Shown one piece after another: positions 22,503 to 36,058 of a stretch of 64,000 nt of DNA. The notes below the pieces were generated by a model, which saw only the letters and a program-made list of their open reading frames with translations, searched no databases and was not told the origin of the DNA. Numbering within the stretch: position 1 is the stretch's first letter; every line of letters starts with the position of its first letter. The stretch lies in the NCBI GenBank assembly GCA_973895155.1, contig OZ316895.1, positions 12,276,001 through 12,340,000 on the forward strand, given 5' to 3'. The translations under genes were made by a program, and so were the position numbers. The DNA is from Marsupella aquatica. Lineage: Eukaryota > Marchantiophyta.

Positions 22503-24744
22503 TTTGAATTTAAGGGTCCAATCTGATGCGCCGAATCGGGGACTTTACAGGCGACTTTCAAATTTGAAAGGTATACGGCAGGTCATCTGAATGGGCGTTG
22601 AATCTAGGATTGAGAGTTGGGGTCTGATATTTGAAAAGATAATACATCTGGCATGGCGTTGAGTTTACGTAGGCAGACATTGGATTTCAATGGCGAATCT
22701 CTCTGTTGTTCTATCAAGCGCTGCTCGAAGCAGTTGTGCGTATTCTCGCAATCAACACACTTAGTTCTTTACATGAATTATCGTGGCCGCCTCTTCATAC
22801 ATTGTCGTTAATGCTCTCATCGATTATCCCGCTTTCAAATGAAGGCACTGAAACAAGTGCCACTGTTTGATACTCTCTTTTGAGGAAATTTGACAAGTCC
22901 TGTCTGCTAAACCATTGTAACCCTTCAGCCAGACAAAACATGGCCTCTCTCGCTGGAAGGTTCTATCTGCCTCACATGGGTCAGATTGTTGTGACAATTG
23001 CAGAACAGAACTGTAGTAATCCAATAAATTATCACTGCATAAGCTCAGCCCACACTCTTATGTATCTTCTTCGCGATTTTGCACACCCTTCACATTAGAC
23101 GAAAGGCACAAGTTCGTGTGAACGTTTGCCAAATCACTCAATTCTCTACAGCTTTGAATGCAGGAAAATTGATTGCTTCATACAAGAATCATGGTTTTGA
23201 AAGGAGGGAAGTCTGGGAACCATGGACACAAATCCGCCATTAAAGCAGAAAGCAGTGAGATGTTCAGAGCTTAGGGTTTTGTGTAGTTGGAGATTATTCA
23301 TTGTTTTATTTGCATTTTTACAGTCACCCGATCGACATTTTTGATTGCATTGGTGATTCCTTGTTATTTGTACGCGTATATCAATCTTTACAAATATCAT
23401 AGTCGCCTGGAAATGTATCCCTTTTCTGACATGCCACTCCTGGACAGTTTGTGGCGATCATTGTCTCCGTGAAGAGCTCAAAGAAGTTCTGCAGAGCAGT
23501 TTCTCTCTTTTGACTTTAGCAAAGAAGAAGAGATTTACAGGTTTCTCAAATCAATTTTGCTTTATACAAAATGTAGACCTTTCTTCCATGATGCCTCAGA
23601 TAATTAATTTGCCACACTTGGAATTAGAAACTGTCGTCACTGTAGAGCTTGTGTAGACAGACATACGAACTTGTAGTACCTGCCGGTGTACGCGATGGCC
23701 CTTATTTAAACAACCCTTTGAAAGTCCCCTTCGAAGTAGGTAAACTTTTCCTTACCCATTTCCGACCTTGCTGGTTAAAAAGAAATATCTCATGTGTTAG
23801 CCATGTGATGAGAAGAGGCATTTGAAAAAGATGTTATACATCTTTTAGTTTGTTACATGCTATGATTTAATACTTCACGAAAATGACTAAATGCCTCGTG
23901 CTTTTTGTCTTACATAAATCTAGAAACGTGGTCCCCAAAGTGGACTAGCCTTGGCACCTCAATTTCTCTCGGAATGTCTTTGCCTTAGGCACTATGATCT
24001 AGACAACCAATTGGATCCGTATAAGTGAATTCATACTCTTGCGAGCAGCTCTCGAAAGTGATAGTCTAATTATTCTCCTGAAGTTGGTTCTCACTTATCG
24101 CTCGCTCCAGATCCTCAATGCTTAATGCACAGAGCATCCCCAAACGGCCACGTTTAAGACACAAAAATTGCCCCAAGATCCCTTACCACAGAGCATCGTT
24201 TGTACGCAGCATGAATCCGATCAGTGCTTCTGAAGGAGAGAAACCTCGACACAACAGAGCGTCGGCAGACTAACCAATTTCATTCGCCTTACCGTATGAC
24301 ACTTATGGAAAAAGTTGCCTCCAGCGTACCACAGCAAAGAGGACTGTTGTTGAAAAAAAAGTGTATAGCCTCGTGGTGAGCAAAGAAACGCTTTGGAAGT
24401 CAGTACTTGAGTCGTCTTTATTCATTCAATCTCCTAGAGGGATATCAGCCCTAGGCATGTGATTGAAAATACAGCAGTACTGCACTGACATTAGCCCTAG
24501 AATACAGTAGTACTGCTCTGTTATTGAGAGAACGCAACCGTAACATGCATCCACGTCCCAAGAGGCAAACTACCACTTTAGAACTTCGTTTCTACACCAA
24601 ATGAATCTCATTGCAAAACAAAATCATAATCAAGACCACGGAAGGTTGTAAAATATTCTAAAAAATACTTCGTTTTCCTTGATACCACAGAGTCATAAAG
24701 ATGCTCCCCTGTCCCGGTGAAGGGAAAACGTAACTTTTGAGTCA
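22503..24744. other. Gene-free stretch, nothing recognised
   Basis: The first few hundred bases are probably the 3' UTR of the LEA-like gene. Beyond that, only short frames with no family resemblance are seen. Confidence 0.4.
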
Positions 24745-25990
24745 CTCAATGGGCAACGTACAAATTCTCGAGACAAAATTATCCTTTCTTTCAGTTTTCC
24801 TTCTAATCTCTGGTTGAAACTTTAATGGACCTCATTGCAATTCGGTCACCTTATTTGTTGTATTTACTACTTTGTATTGCGCTTGTACCTCACGTGTACT
24901 CAAATGTCTTCGTTTACCTCAATGTGCGATTGCTGTAGAGAATAACATGCATTCAAGTCCCTCCTCCAAAGCTCCTCCAGAGCCAACAATCACTGCTTAT
25001 GAGTCAGCTTTGCTTAAAGAACGTCGAAAGTCGAAACTCTTTTCTGTTTGCGGATAGCCATTTTTGGGCAGTTGTCGACCTTTCTGTTAATTGCTTTCTA
25101 AGACATTCCTAACCTTAGTTTCATGAACCAGGTGCCATCCTTCAGCCATGCATCTGGCTCTGACAATACATGTTGGGTTTTGTCCAATGAGAGTTGAAGT
25201 ACCAATCGAAGGCAACAGTGTTGCTTCGCTTGCTGTCCTCTGTCGCTATTATGTCACGGTATTGTGGTGCTACTCCAAGTGCAATCCGGGGTGCGATCAA
25301 ATTACATCTGTTATATTCTATGTGTGACTGCTCTGGAGATTTTTTTTCATTCAAATAAAAAAATTTCGATCGACGAGGTCAACGAAGGGCATTAAAATAT
25401 GGACGTGGATTTCAGGCTCTTGTCCATCATTGAGTTCATGGCCTTTTCTGCCCACATCTGGAGCGAGCATTCATAGGCATTCGTGGAAACAACGGACTCT
25501 CATTGTACTGTATGATGTAAGTACGAATGGCCGTCAACTTGGGTGGAGATTGAATGACCTTTCCTAGTCGCCGTATCACTACATTGGTTGGCCCCTTTGT
25601 CTGATTGCATGCTGAAGAAGTCGAGAACAAGGTGCCAAGCTGTCGTACCGCTGAAGCAAAATACTTGCTGAACAGCTAAACAACACAATCGAGAAATTTC
25701 AGGTCTGTTATGTTTTCATAAGGTGTTCGTTCAGATTCTAAAATTCTCTCTACACCAGCCAACGTACACGTTCCCGAGACAATGAAATCATTCCTTTCAC
25801 GTCAACTTTTGGGATCTCTCGAAATGTTAATACATCAGTGGAGTTCTGATCGATCGTCTTACTTGCTATTTTGACTTCGATCAGGTGCACTCAAACATCT
25901 GTGTTTCTGTGAAACAAGGTATGATTGTAGACGTAGAGAACTTGCATTCAAGTACTTCTCCAGAGCCAACATCCACTGCTTATGAAATAG
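24745..25990 (+). repeat. Dispersed direct duplication, two diverged copies about 1 kb apart
   Basis: About 250 bp at 24755-25012 resembles 25760-25990. Matching blocks include CAACGTACA..TTC.CGAGACAA, GTACTCAAATGTCT/GCACTCAAACATCT, GTAGAGAA.(T/C)A(A)CATGCATTCAAGT and CTCCAGAGCCAACA. Identity is perhaps 75%. The nature of the unit is unknown. Confidence 0.65.
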
Positions 25991-28900
25991 CTTAACCAGC
26001 CAGGGTTTATTGTCCATCTAAGCAGATTCACGAATCAATATGGGCCATGGAATTTTCCTGGTCGTCGTTAGCAGTCTTAGCAGTCGCTCCCTCTTGCCAC
26101 TCAACTCCTCCGCCTTCTACTAATACATAGTCACGATGCGGGCCACCTGTGACGCATTACTTTCTGTCTTGTTTGCAAACTAAAGCCCTTTGACACGACT
26201 GTCTCCCAACGGAAGAAATCGAAGAAAGATGAAAAGGGAATGATTGAGGAATTTGGACGTTATCAGACTGCGAAAGTCGTCAAAGTGAAAAAATCTAGGT
26301 ACGGCCGAATCTGAGGTGAAGCACCATCAAGATATTGTTGAATGATGCGCTAAAGGTGATAAAGTCTTAGCGTTTCTAACTCTAAAGTGGACATGACAGG
26401 TCCATTCACGTACCACACGATGATCTAGTGTACCGGAGCCGAAGAAAAAGGACCAATATACAGGAAAGTGCCCGAGAGGACAATGGAGTAAAAGCAAGAG
26501 AGGTAACACCAAAAGCCTTGAAAGTCATACATGTGTATGTATCATGCTGCCAAAGAACAAAAAGGGTCGAAAGACAGGATCTGGAGTCCCACAAATGGGG
26601 AGAAAAAGAACTATCTGAAGACCCACCAAAGAGGAGAAAAGAACTAGAAAACCGAGGAAGACCATGGAGCCCAAAAGCCAAGTGAACGTGTACGTACTCC
26701 AACCTGGAAAAGGAATCAAATACCTACTCCAGTAAATTGAAAAGGCTGGTCACAGGATAGGTCACAGATAGGAACTTGTCTAGACTTGGGTTAATCAAGT
26801 GGGGGAGACTCTTCCTCATATCTAACCATGGGATCTAAGGAGTGAGGGAGTAGATGCAGTGGGTAATAATAAGAGCTGTGTTCTATTCGCCCCCTCCCCC
26901 TATATTTTCTCAGGTTTGGAAAGTAATCACACAGATTTGGGGAATGATGGAATCTTGGTTGTAGAACTCAAAGTGACTGGCTCAACCCATCATGGGCTCA
27001 CACTGGTACTGTCTCTATGGCACAAATGGGGGTAGTGGGTGGCAGGAGGCCAACGGATAAGAAAGTCTCTAAGGGCAGTGTTTCATCAGCCTTAAAAGAG
27101 ATTAGTCTTTTAATCTCAAGGAATCTCTGGCAAGATATGTCTGAGCTGTTTGTACCTTCCTTAGGGGTCTCACTTCATCAAAATAGAACATCCCGTGTGA
27201 CAAAGCATAACTTGGTCATACTGTCTTTTCAAGAAGACTTAGTAAGTACTTGTTGGAGGTTCAAGGTTTGCAAAAAAAAAATTGACACATGTCATCATAT
27301 GGTTGGCTAGGAGTAGTATAAAGTTAAGAGTGGCACGTGATAGAGATCTGTATATTGATATATTGAGCAAGACCCCCAAGGAAGGTCCATCTCTAGGGTG
27401 ATAGGACTCCAGCTCCAAAGGGATAGTGTAGATTCAAAAATATATCATTATTCTGAGGAAGGTCCATCCCTCAAAGAAACAGGACACTATCTCAAAAGTA
27501 TATTAAGTAACCAAAAACTCTTGAAGTGTTGAATTGTAGGAATGTGGAGTCTACCCCCACCCCCATTTTAAGTACATCCCTTTCCCCTAGGAAGGAATAT
27601 ATGACTTAGTTTGATTGGGCCAAGATCCCGATGACAGCACAAAGGAGGTAGTGTCAGTGTCACCATATACTGCCATGGAACCTTGCCCACAGGGTGAGAC
27701 GACAACGGACATCTTATTGGATGTAAGATGATTGTTCATTTGCCCACAGTAGTTCATTTTCATTTGTTCAATTTAGTTTGCATTCTCCATTAGTTTGCAT
27801 CCACCTTTGGCATGTTTCTTATACATATGTTGCAGCTCATGAGGAGAGGAGGTAACTATTTGGTGCATCCTTTGGACAACTTCCTTCTGTGGTTTACAGA
27901 TGCATCCAGATCACTGGATCTTTATTTCAATTGTTCTTATTTTGGTACATCCTACCTAATCCTGATACCTTACTGCCAGGTTTGCATTTAGGCATTTTGA
28001 ATTGTATCCCCGTTTCTATCTAAATTAATCCGTGGACCCCCATGTTATTCTAGAAACTGAAGCCTAGATGGACCTCCTAATCTAAAGAAAAAAAATTCAA
28101 AAATGGACAAGTCAATGTTTGACACTTGAAATAGTTGTCAAACTTACCAATGCAACCATAATTAAGATCAGATACAAAACCAGCTTTTAGAACTAAATTT
28201 ATCAATGTTACGTTCATTAAAAAGCTAAATAAATTCTAAAATTCATAATCTCTTTAATACTCAATAAAATCTGTTAATTTTAGTTTCATTCTCATGAAAG
28301 GGGTCAACATTTCAGGGGTTGTACAACAAAGATTTCTATTCACGTTAGAGATTATAAAATCACGGGTAAAAATCTATTTTTCAAAATTATTTACTCAATT
28401 CTTATCGAATGGTGACAATGTTGAGCTCATCAGGATCGTCTCTTCAAGATCTTTCCAATGCCATATTATACGTGAGTTTTTATTATGATTTGACTCAACA
28501 ATGTCAAATCAAAAATTATTGTCGGGAAAATTTTATGTTTTGAATAACATCAAAATGAAAATAAAACCGTTACTGAGAACAGTTTTACCTCAATTTTTTT
28601 ACATTCTTTTTTATGGCATGGCGTCCCAATTTTTACAGCAAAGTTGCCACAAACACGAATGTAGAAGTTAATTTTATCCAAAAACAAGTCTCTTCCTGTT
28701 TGTGGTGTGCCATGATGAGGTGGCGCGCTGTGGAGCCAAGAATTTTGGAAAGGACCTCTAATGGGGTCCGTAAATAGACAAAGACAAAATAGAAAACCCA
28801 ACTCAGGGGGTGGCTTCCGTGGAAGTAATCTATCACGTGCTACAGAATATAAGGTTTTTAGAATCATTTTGAGGAAGACTTCTAAAAAACTGAGTGGAAA

Positions 28901-29499
28901 GGAAGGGTTTGAAAATTGGAAAGTGTCATACAGTGTCATCACATAATTGGTGTTGTACAACTTTATTTAAAGTTGTTAAGGGGGTCATGAATAACCCGAA
29001 CTGTCGCATGTGACGTATTGCCCTCCATATAGTGACCCCCCTCAAGAAACTAAAAAGATAAGGATGGACAAAGATCACAATTTTGAGGGTGAGTACTTGA
29101 ACTTTCTAGAATCTTTAGGCCACTTCCATCTTTTGCAAGGTAAAGTGGAGAATTACTTGATGACGTCGACGCAATAAAGTTTTTGGGCTTTTCTCAGTCT
29201 TTCTCCTGCCTTTTTCCCAAGAACAACCATTTTCTAAAAATAAATTGATGGGGGTGCAAAACATAGCTTCTTCCTTAATGGGGGTTTACATTTAAAATTT
29301 ACTTAAGATGGATTGAATATCACTTCAAACTAAATGAATCTGTTGCCCATCTTTTTTACAAGAGTTAAAGTAAGTCACATGGTCTAACCAAATGAGTGAT
29401 CTTAACCATCTGGCACCATGTGCGGGGCATGGGACTCAAATGAGGATTGAGGTCAATATGTCATCAGTTTCAACAGTAGATTGGCTTGTCTCTGTATAG

Positions 29500-29500
<1 letters not shown>
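25991..29500. other. Gene-free stretch, nothing recognised
   Basis: Short and medium open frames exist (85 residues at 26428-26685 on +, 136 residues at 28550-28960 on -). None shows a domain, conserved motif or splice-supported extension. Base composition and scattered A/T runs suggest decayed transposon DNA. Confidence 0.4.

Positions 29501-29501
<1 letters not shown>

Positions 29502-29547
<46 letters not shown>
29502..29547 (+). repeat. (CT)n microsatellite
   Basis: About 23 uninterrupted CT dinucleotides. Likely length-polymorphic. Confidence 0.97.
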
Positions 29548-29548
<1 letters not shown>

Positions 29549-30680
29549 ACAATATGAGTGGGTTTAACCATATGGTACAGTGCCTGAATGAGGATAGAGC
29601 TTAACTCCGTCATATGTCTGAACAGTAGCCTAAGCAGCTTGTTTACTCAATCAACAAGGATAATCTATTCTTTCAATTTCACTATAGGGTAGTTCATTGA
29701 TTTCAAACCTTCAAGTCTTTGGTCTTCCTGATTTTGTCCTTGTGTTCTCCCCTTTATTGAGTCCCAGTTTGGCTTTTTTGGATCCTTGGCATTGTTGTGT
29801 ATATTTAAGCCTGTTATAAACAATTAAGGATTAAGGATGAAGGATATTTATTACTAGCAAGGCAGATGGTATCCTTAGCGAATCACAGCCATCCACCAGT
29901 TCAAATAAACTTTTTCAAATGCCGCTTTGAACTCAAGTAATATCTCTCCAGGACACAGTACTATGTACCTTAACCCTTAGTTGACCCACAACTCAGATAG
30001 ACCACTGCAACCCAGATGGACATTTCCAAACATTGCCTTGAACTCAAATCATATCTTCCCTGGATACACTAGGAGATTGATAGATGAATGGATGAGTACA
30101 TGCATGGCTGTAAGAGAGTGTCAGAGTCCATGTTTTAATACTTTGGGGTATGGCTCTATGGCCTTATTGGAATGGATATAATCATTTCCAGGAGAAGGGG
30201 ATGAACGGATCAGGGAATTGTGTTCTACAATGGAAGGCTCTTATTTAGGGTTTAAGAATCACTTGTGGTATAATAAGTGGGGCCAACACCTGGATTGCCT
30301 GGTGGACTGGTGGGCTCATTGGCAGGCTTTCCTCATGCTCAGGGGGGAGGGGGGGGGGGGGGGCAGGCTCAAAGCCTTCCATTGGCCCTCTTGCGGGCCG
30401 CCCTCAATCTGGCTCTCCACATGTCCTGTTTAAGGGAAGGGTCCATGAAAGTACAGCAGTATTCTTGTTTGCTCTCATCTTACAAATATTTTTATGATTG
30501 GTATGAAAAAGTGTACAGGAGTTTCTGAGAAATAACTTGCTGACATTACAAGTTCTGATTGGCTATGACAAGGGATTAGTTAATTAAGCAAAGCACACAT
30601 TTACAAAAAATGGGATTGTTAAACCCACTTGTAGTTTCACTAAATATCTGTATCCCCCCATCCTCTTCTCCCAAGATGTT
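29548..30680. other. Gene-free stretch with G-run
   Basis: Contains a short duplicated phrase (TTGAACTCAA(G/A)T.ATATCT near 29930 and 30042) and a run of six G, one A and about fifteen G at 30342-30363. No gene seen. Confidence 0.5.
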
Positions 30681-30689
30681 TCTATTTGT

Positions 30690-31113
30690 TTACCTTTGTG
30701 ATGGTGTGCCAAATGTATTCCAATGACATTGCCGCAAAGACCAGCGGAGTATAAAGAAACTCAAAACCCAAAACACATGTCAAACGAGTACATGAGAGCC
30801 AAGGACTGCCCAAAGGTCCCAAAGAACACCCAAAACAACAGCCATCTGCCAGGAGGGACAACCACCATAACACAGCCTGGGCGCCAGAGGGAGGGGGAGT
30901 ACAAACTAGCAAAAGCAAAGCAGAATGCCGGTTCAACAGTAGCTCCCAAGCAATACAGCGATGCAAATCATTCGTTGTGCAAGGGGCACTAATGCAGCTG
31001 TCCGTGTTCCCTGTAACAATCCAAAGTCCCACATGCATGTTGTATGATCTCCACCCCCCCTCCACACTGTCTCTCAAGATGGTTACCAGCCGATCCCTCA
31101 TGTCTGTCCTCAA
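30690..31113 (-). mobile_element. Probable LINE 3' tail, minus strand
   Basis: The minus-strand sequence is G/T-rich and ends with CTGGTCTTTGCGGCAATG. This resembles the CTGGTCTTTGCCGCGGTG near the end of the LINE tail at 11800-11860. Its conceptual translation (TPLVFAAM) parallels GPLVFAAV there. The open frame itself probably has no protein function. Assignment rests on similarity of the tail only. Confidence 0.45.
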
Positions 31114-32300
31114 GCACTAAGGCAAAAAGATTTTGCTCATATAAACTATTCTAGAATGATATTCATGGTGAAGGAACAATAGGGTGTGTCAAAGTTCTCC
31201 CATAAGCAAAGTGTTATGGGCTGAAACCATTTAGAGGTAAGATTCTTATGGGGCTAGTAGTATCTAGGCAGCCCGTAACTCATTCCTTTGTGGCCATAAA
31301 ACACTTTTATGACCTTGGCCGTATCTGATTTATGCCGTTGTTTTGACATGCCCTGATTGCTTTTCTATGCCAAAGCAGCCTATGAAGCTTCCTTACGGGC
31401 ATGTCTTATGGATGTCTGTCAAAAACAAAAGGACAGAACACTGATTTTGGAGTACCTAATCATTGTGTCTGTAAACCATAAGGTTACAAAACAATTGAGT
31501 TAATGACTCTGAGCTTTGACTTTTGAGACACCCTAAGAGCACTCCTACCGGTCGACAATTGGGCCTAGCCGGGGTGAATATAGTGGGACCAGCACTTGGG
31601 TTTTGAAACCCCTACCGTGCCCCAGTCTGCGCACCCAAGCATCCTAGCCCACTGTTCTTCCCTGAAGACCAGCAGTCCTGCGCTCCACAAGCTACCAGAA
31701 CGAGCCCACCAAATGATTGCCGCCCGCAAAAGGCCCTCTCACTTTCAATTGAGCTTCCGAGTGCTGGCAGTTTTTGGTGAGTGTATATGGAAGGCGGGAC
31801 TGGTTGGCAAGCTCATTGGAGCCTTCACAAAGTCAGATGCACACAAAGTCAGATGCACAGGGGCATCATCAGCTCACTAAACTCCTCTATGGTGGGCTAT
31901 TTGGTGTGCACCAGTGGGAGAGCTCTAATGAGGCAATAACCAGCATTTTTTAATGGCCAAAATTTGCCAAATTACACTTCACTTGAGAGTCTTGGCCACT
32001 TTTGGCAAAAATTAGCACTGTTTTTGTTTGGTCTCCCATCACCCAGTTTGCCACCTAACCACCAACCCCGCTTGAAAGAATCTCACACTGATTCTTCCCA
32101 GGGGAGATCTAACGATCATCATAATTTAATCATAACATAGCCTAAGAAATCTCCAAAGCATCTTCTCCTTCAAACAAGGTCGAAATTCGCCACCCTGGCC
32201 ATGAGGCAGAAAGTAAAAAACCTTTAAAAAATTGCTTTGCAATAACCCAAACTAGCAAGCATGCCCTCAAATCTTCTCGTACGGCCATGTATGAACTGTT
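31114..32300. other. Gene-free stretch, nothing recognised
   Basis: No supported coding sequence or repeat. A 94-residue frame at 31596-31880 has no recognisable motif. Confidence 0.4.
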
Positions 32301-32301
32301 T

Positions 32302-32442
32302 CATCCATCCATCCATCTACCCATCCATCCATCCATCTACCCATCCATCTATTCATCCATATACCCATCTACCCATCCATCCATCCATCCATATACCCAT
32401 CTACCCATCTACCCATCCATCCATCCATCCATCCATCCATCA
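32302..32442 (+). repeat. (CCAT)n/(CTAC) microsatellite
   Basis: Imperfect array of CCAT tetramers with interspersed CTAC and ATAC variants. It generates spurious His/Pro/Ser-rich frames in all phases. Confidence 0.95.
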
Positions 32443-32689
32443 TGCATCAATCTCCAGACCGTATCCAGGATGCGCATGAGTACATGACAGACTCGGTGCA
32501 TGCAGCCGGCGTAGTGGCTGAGCAGATAAGTATCGTGGTCATGTTGCCTTTTCCGTTTTACCCGCACGAGAATGGGAATCCCGTGGATCGGGACTACTAC
32601 CGCTGGACACTCCTATAACGTACCAATACTAATACTATACTATGTTACAGTATACCATATTACAGTCTTCCTCCTGTAGCCTTTCAGAG

Positions 32690-33520
32690 CATAGTAATAT
32701 GCTCTCGCCGATTTTTCCTTCGACATTAGTAAACCACGAGCCCTTTTTCTGCTTTTTTTTTGTTTTTTGTGGAGATTTTTATTTATTTATTTTGATTTTA
32801 TCTCCCATGAAACCTATAAACGGGAAACTGAAACCAGGATGGACCACTGTGTTCGACATAATGCTACCATGGACCACATTTTGGTGGTCCATGGGAGTTT
32901 GGGGCCCATAACTTGATGATGGCGAGTTCTAAAATAATATATATGTTTGTGCACCTGCAAGGGCAACTAGAAAAGGAGGAGACTCAAAAAACACAAGCCC
33001 AAACATTCAACTTAACACTATGAGATTTAATGTAACAAAACTTACCCCCGCAAGTAATGTTATGATGAAAAATTCAACCAAAATGACCAAAAAAATTAGC
33101 TGTCACTTCAATGAAAGTGTAGCTTACTTACTCCTCTAGCATATCTCCAGAACTAAAAATATTTGAATCTATGAATATCAAGGTATTTCAATTAAATTCA
33201 ATTTGGGGGAAATATGGTGCATAAGGGTTTTGAAGACCAGACTTGTTGTCCATCAGGACTTCAAATTCCACAGATGGGCAAAACCAACATATAACCCAGA
33301 AAAGGTGGATAGCACTAACATGCTCTTGCCAATTTTTTGTTTAGTAATTAATCATGAACCCCATTTCCCTTCTTTTTTCCTTGAATGAAGCAGAAACCAA
33401 CAGGACAATACAAACCAGAAAAGGTGCATAGCACTATCATGCTCTTGCCAATTTTTTGTTTAATAATTAATCATGAACCCAATTTCCCTTCTTTTTTCCT
33501 TGAATGAAGCACTTTACTTA
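32690..33520 (+). repeat. 119-bp tandem duplication plus an older copy
   Basis: Two near-identical 119-bp units start at 33296 and 33415 (CCAGAAAAGGTG...ATGCTCTTGCCAATTTTTTG...TTCCTTGAATGAAGCA). A third, more diverged copy (ATGCTCTCGCCGATTTTTCC...GTAAACCACGAGCCC) lies at about 32698-32790. Between them lies the dispersed palindromic repeat described separately. Confidence 0.85.
32868..33260 (+). repeat. Dispersed repeat, copy 1 (palindromic GGACCACA...TGGTGGTCC)
   Basis: Begins at the imperfect palindrome ATGGACCACATTTTGGTGGT. It continues through AAAATGACCAAAAAAATTAG, CTGTCACTT, AGTGTAGCTTAC and GCATAAGGGTTTT. The same order of blocks recurs at 60050-60440, about 27 kb away. It is AT-rich and non-coding, so it is probably a non-autonomous transposon family or LTR fragment. 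Confidence 0.75.
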
Positions 33521-35765
33521 TGAGAAAAATAAACCCAATATAGAGGGAGTAAACAGACCAGACGCAGACACGATCAGAGACTAACATCCACTCAAAGACT
33601 GAACGCATTCAGTAGTGACGGAAAACTAAGGCCAAAAGGTGGAAATGAACCCTGTACTCTTTAGCTGAATGCAAGGTGGTGGTGAACTATAAAGTATCCT
33701 AAGCAGGTGCCGTGACATGGTGTGATATAGGTGGGCGCACAGATAGGTTTGTGAGTTCTACAGCTACTGAAATTACTGTTGCCTTTATGTAAAGTGAAAT
33801 TAGTCCAAAAAAAAATAAGAAAGAGTCAGATTGACATTCTGCTCTGAAAGTTTCTTAAAACAAATTGGCTGGGTTTTTTTTTAAGACCCACTTTGGGTAC
33901 AAACATCAACTTTGCACACTATGTATGCAGTAGTGCTGAATTCACTGTAGCTAGGATATCATACATGCCTCAAGACACAAGCGCTATTCCTGACATTATA
34001 ATGCCTCTGGAGAAGTGTTCCAAAGAAGTCACTGGACAGAAGGGGGCTTCCAAGGCCCGGGGGTTTGAATGGCTTCTCCGTGGGGGTTTGACATGTCCCC
34101 TTACAAGTTTCCGGAAACATATAGAAACAATGAGTTTTATTGTGTGGTGGAGAAATTTTGAGAGGGAAGCCCTGACAATGATAAGCCAATTCCCATGGAG
34201 GTGTCAACATTGTTCTTCTAAATTAGAGTTACTCACACTAATTCTTGCAAACTAGTATGTGGGTCCAGCTCAATTCTTTTGGCTGGATGAGATTCCCATC
34301 ATGCATTCAATAGAGTGTTGTGTATGGACTAGATCACATTGTCAAAGTGCATTCAAATGAGTGTTCTATGTAGGACGAGTGTTCTATGTAGGCTAGATCA
34401 GATTGCCAGAGTGCATTGAAAGGAGTGTTATAAATTTGTATTTTTAAATTCATGTGCATAAAATTTAATTTTGTAGAATTGACATCTAAAGCTCATCTAC
34501 AATAATAAGAGGATGTGACAAGAAAAATGAACCCACTAGTTGTAAATATCTATGATATTATCTTGGGCAACTTAGTTTGAAGATTCAATTTGTTAATATA
34601 TGCTAATAAAACAAAATTCTCATCATTGTCCTAATGATCATGGCAAGTGGAAATAAAGACAAAAACCATAAGTGTAGAATCATCATAGGTGATTATAGGT
34701 GTTGGAGAGAGAGGTCACATAAGTGCTCATGGGAGTATGAGCACTTATTTTCTTGCATGATGTGGATTATGTAATCAATTGTACTTTATGATGTTATTTT
34801 GTCTTATTATTAAACATAGCTTTCTCCATTATGTAGAGATTATAACTCTAATAAACTGAACAAAATAGGTTGGATAGGAGATTTAGTGATGTTGTGTTCA
34901 ATGTTTAGGGACTAATTTGTTGTGCTTGTGCAGGTTGATTGGAGGTTGAACTCATGACTCTTTTGGTGTGCCTAGGGAGATCATAGTTGGGGTTTATAGC
35001 ATACTTCAGACTAGGTGGGAGTATGGTTTACAGGAGACATTCAAGCTTGGAGGCTGACATCAAGTGGCAGAGTATTTTCTGTATGGCTCTCATCATGTGA
35101 CCCAGGTAGGTTTGTAGAGTTGCATGTTTGTTTAATAATTACAGTTTGTATGAATTTTATTAGTTGTGAAGTGGCCCAATGTCCTTTCAATTCAATGGTT
35201 GAGCCCCCCTCTTCACCCTTTCTTGAGATGAGCATTTTACTCTTGGTTGCTAGACAAACTTGGGAGAATTTACAAATTATTTGACAATCAATAGCAAGCT
35301 CAACTCTTTGACAACACTTGAAATACAGGTTTGCCTTCTTTTTCTTCTCTCCTTATGGTCAAGAAGTGTGATTGCTAATATATTTTGTGATAAACCTATA
35401 TCAAACATTTGTTCAGTTCCAAGATTACCTAAGTCTATTGATCCGTGATAATTATTTCTAGATAAAACAAATTGAAAAGCTCTAATTTGTAACATTCAGA
35501 TATTCAGATCTAAACTTAGTGTAAGTGTTGACCTGAAACTTGGAGTTTCAAATTTTACTTGTAAATAATTTTTCAAATCTTGACAACTGGAAAAATGTAA
35601 ATATTGATACTCTATCTAAGGAACTTTGCTACAAAGAAAGGCGTAAGAAGATTTTAGATTGAGAGTTATTTCCTTTTGAAATTCCTTTTCCAATAGAAAT
35701 AGCAAAAGCAAGATAACATTTGATACTACTCTTAACATAACATGTCTTTACGTTAAAAATTAAGA
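33521..35765. other. Gene-free stretch, nothing recognised
   Basis: AT-rich. At 34300-34430 a short phrase (GAGTGTTCTATGTAGG, GTGCATTCAAA) is repeated two or three times. A 120-residue frame at 33893-34255 has no recognisable domain. Confidence 0.4.
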
Positions 35766-36058
35766 AGATCACAAGTTAAGGCATCTTGGTGCCCACATCC
35801 GCAAGGTTGGTGTACTTTTTGACCCCAATTATAACTTTAAAATTGATAAGGTTACAAGTTAAGGCATTCTGGTGCACACATCCGCAAGGGTCGATGTACT
35901 GTTTGACCTCAATTGTAACTTTAAAATTGATAAGGTTACAAGTTAAGGCATTCTGGTGCACACATCCGCAAGGGTCGGTATACTGTTTGACCCCAATTGT
36001 AACTCTGAAATTGATAAGGTTATAAGTTGAGACATTAAGGTGCACACATCCATAAGTA
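35766..36058 (+). repeat. 84-bp tandem repeat, about 3.4 copies
   Basis: Units start at 35773, 35856, 35940 and 36024 with AAGTTAAGGCATTCTGGTGC and include ACACATCCGCAAGGGTCG. Because 84 is a multiple of three, both strands stay open through the array (28-residue periodicity). Copies 2 and 3 are almost identical. Confidence 0.93.

Noticed and set aside
26428-26685. 85-residue Lys/Arg/Glu-rich frame on +
   Set aside because: No conserved motif. Composition follows the purine-rich strand.
28550-28960. 136-residue minus-strand open frame
   Set aside because: No domain or motif, and AT-rich decayed surroundings. Not supported as a gene.
32261-32487. His/Pro/Ser-rich frames
   Set aside because: Produced entirely by the CCAT microsatellite.
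35766-36058. Possible CRISPR-like array
   Set aside because: Repeats are contiguous 84-bp units without unique spacers, and the genome is eukaryotic.
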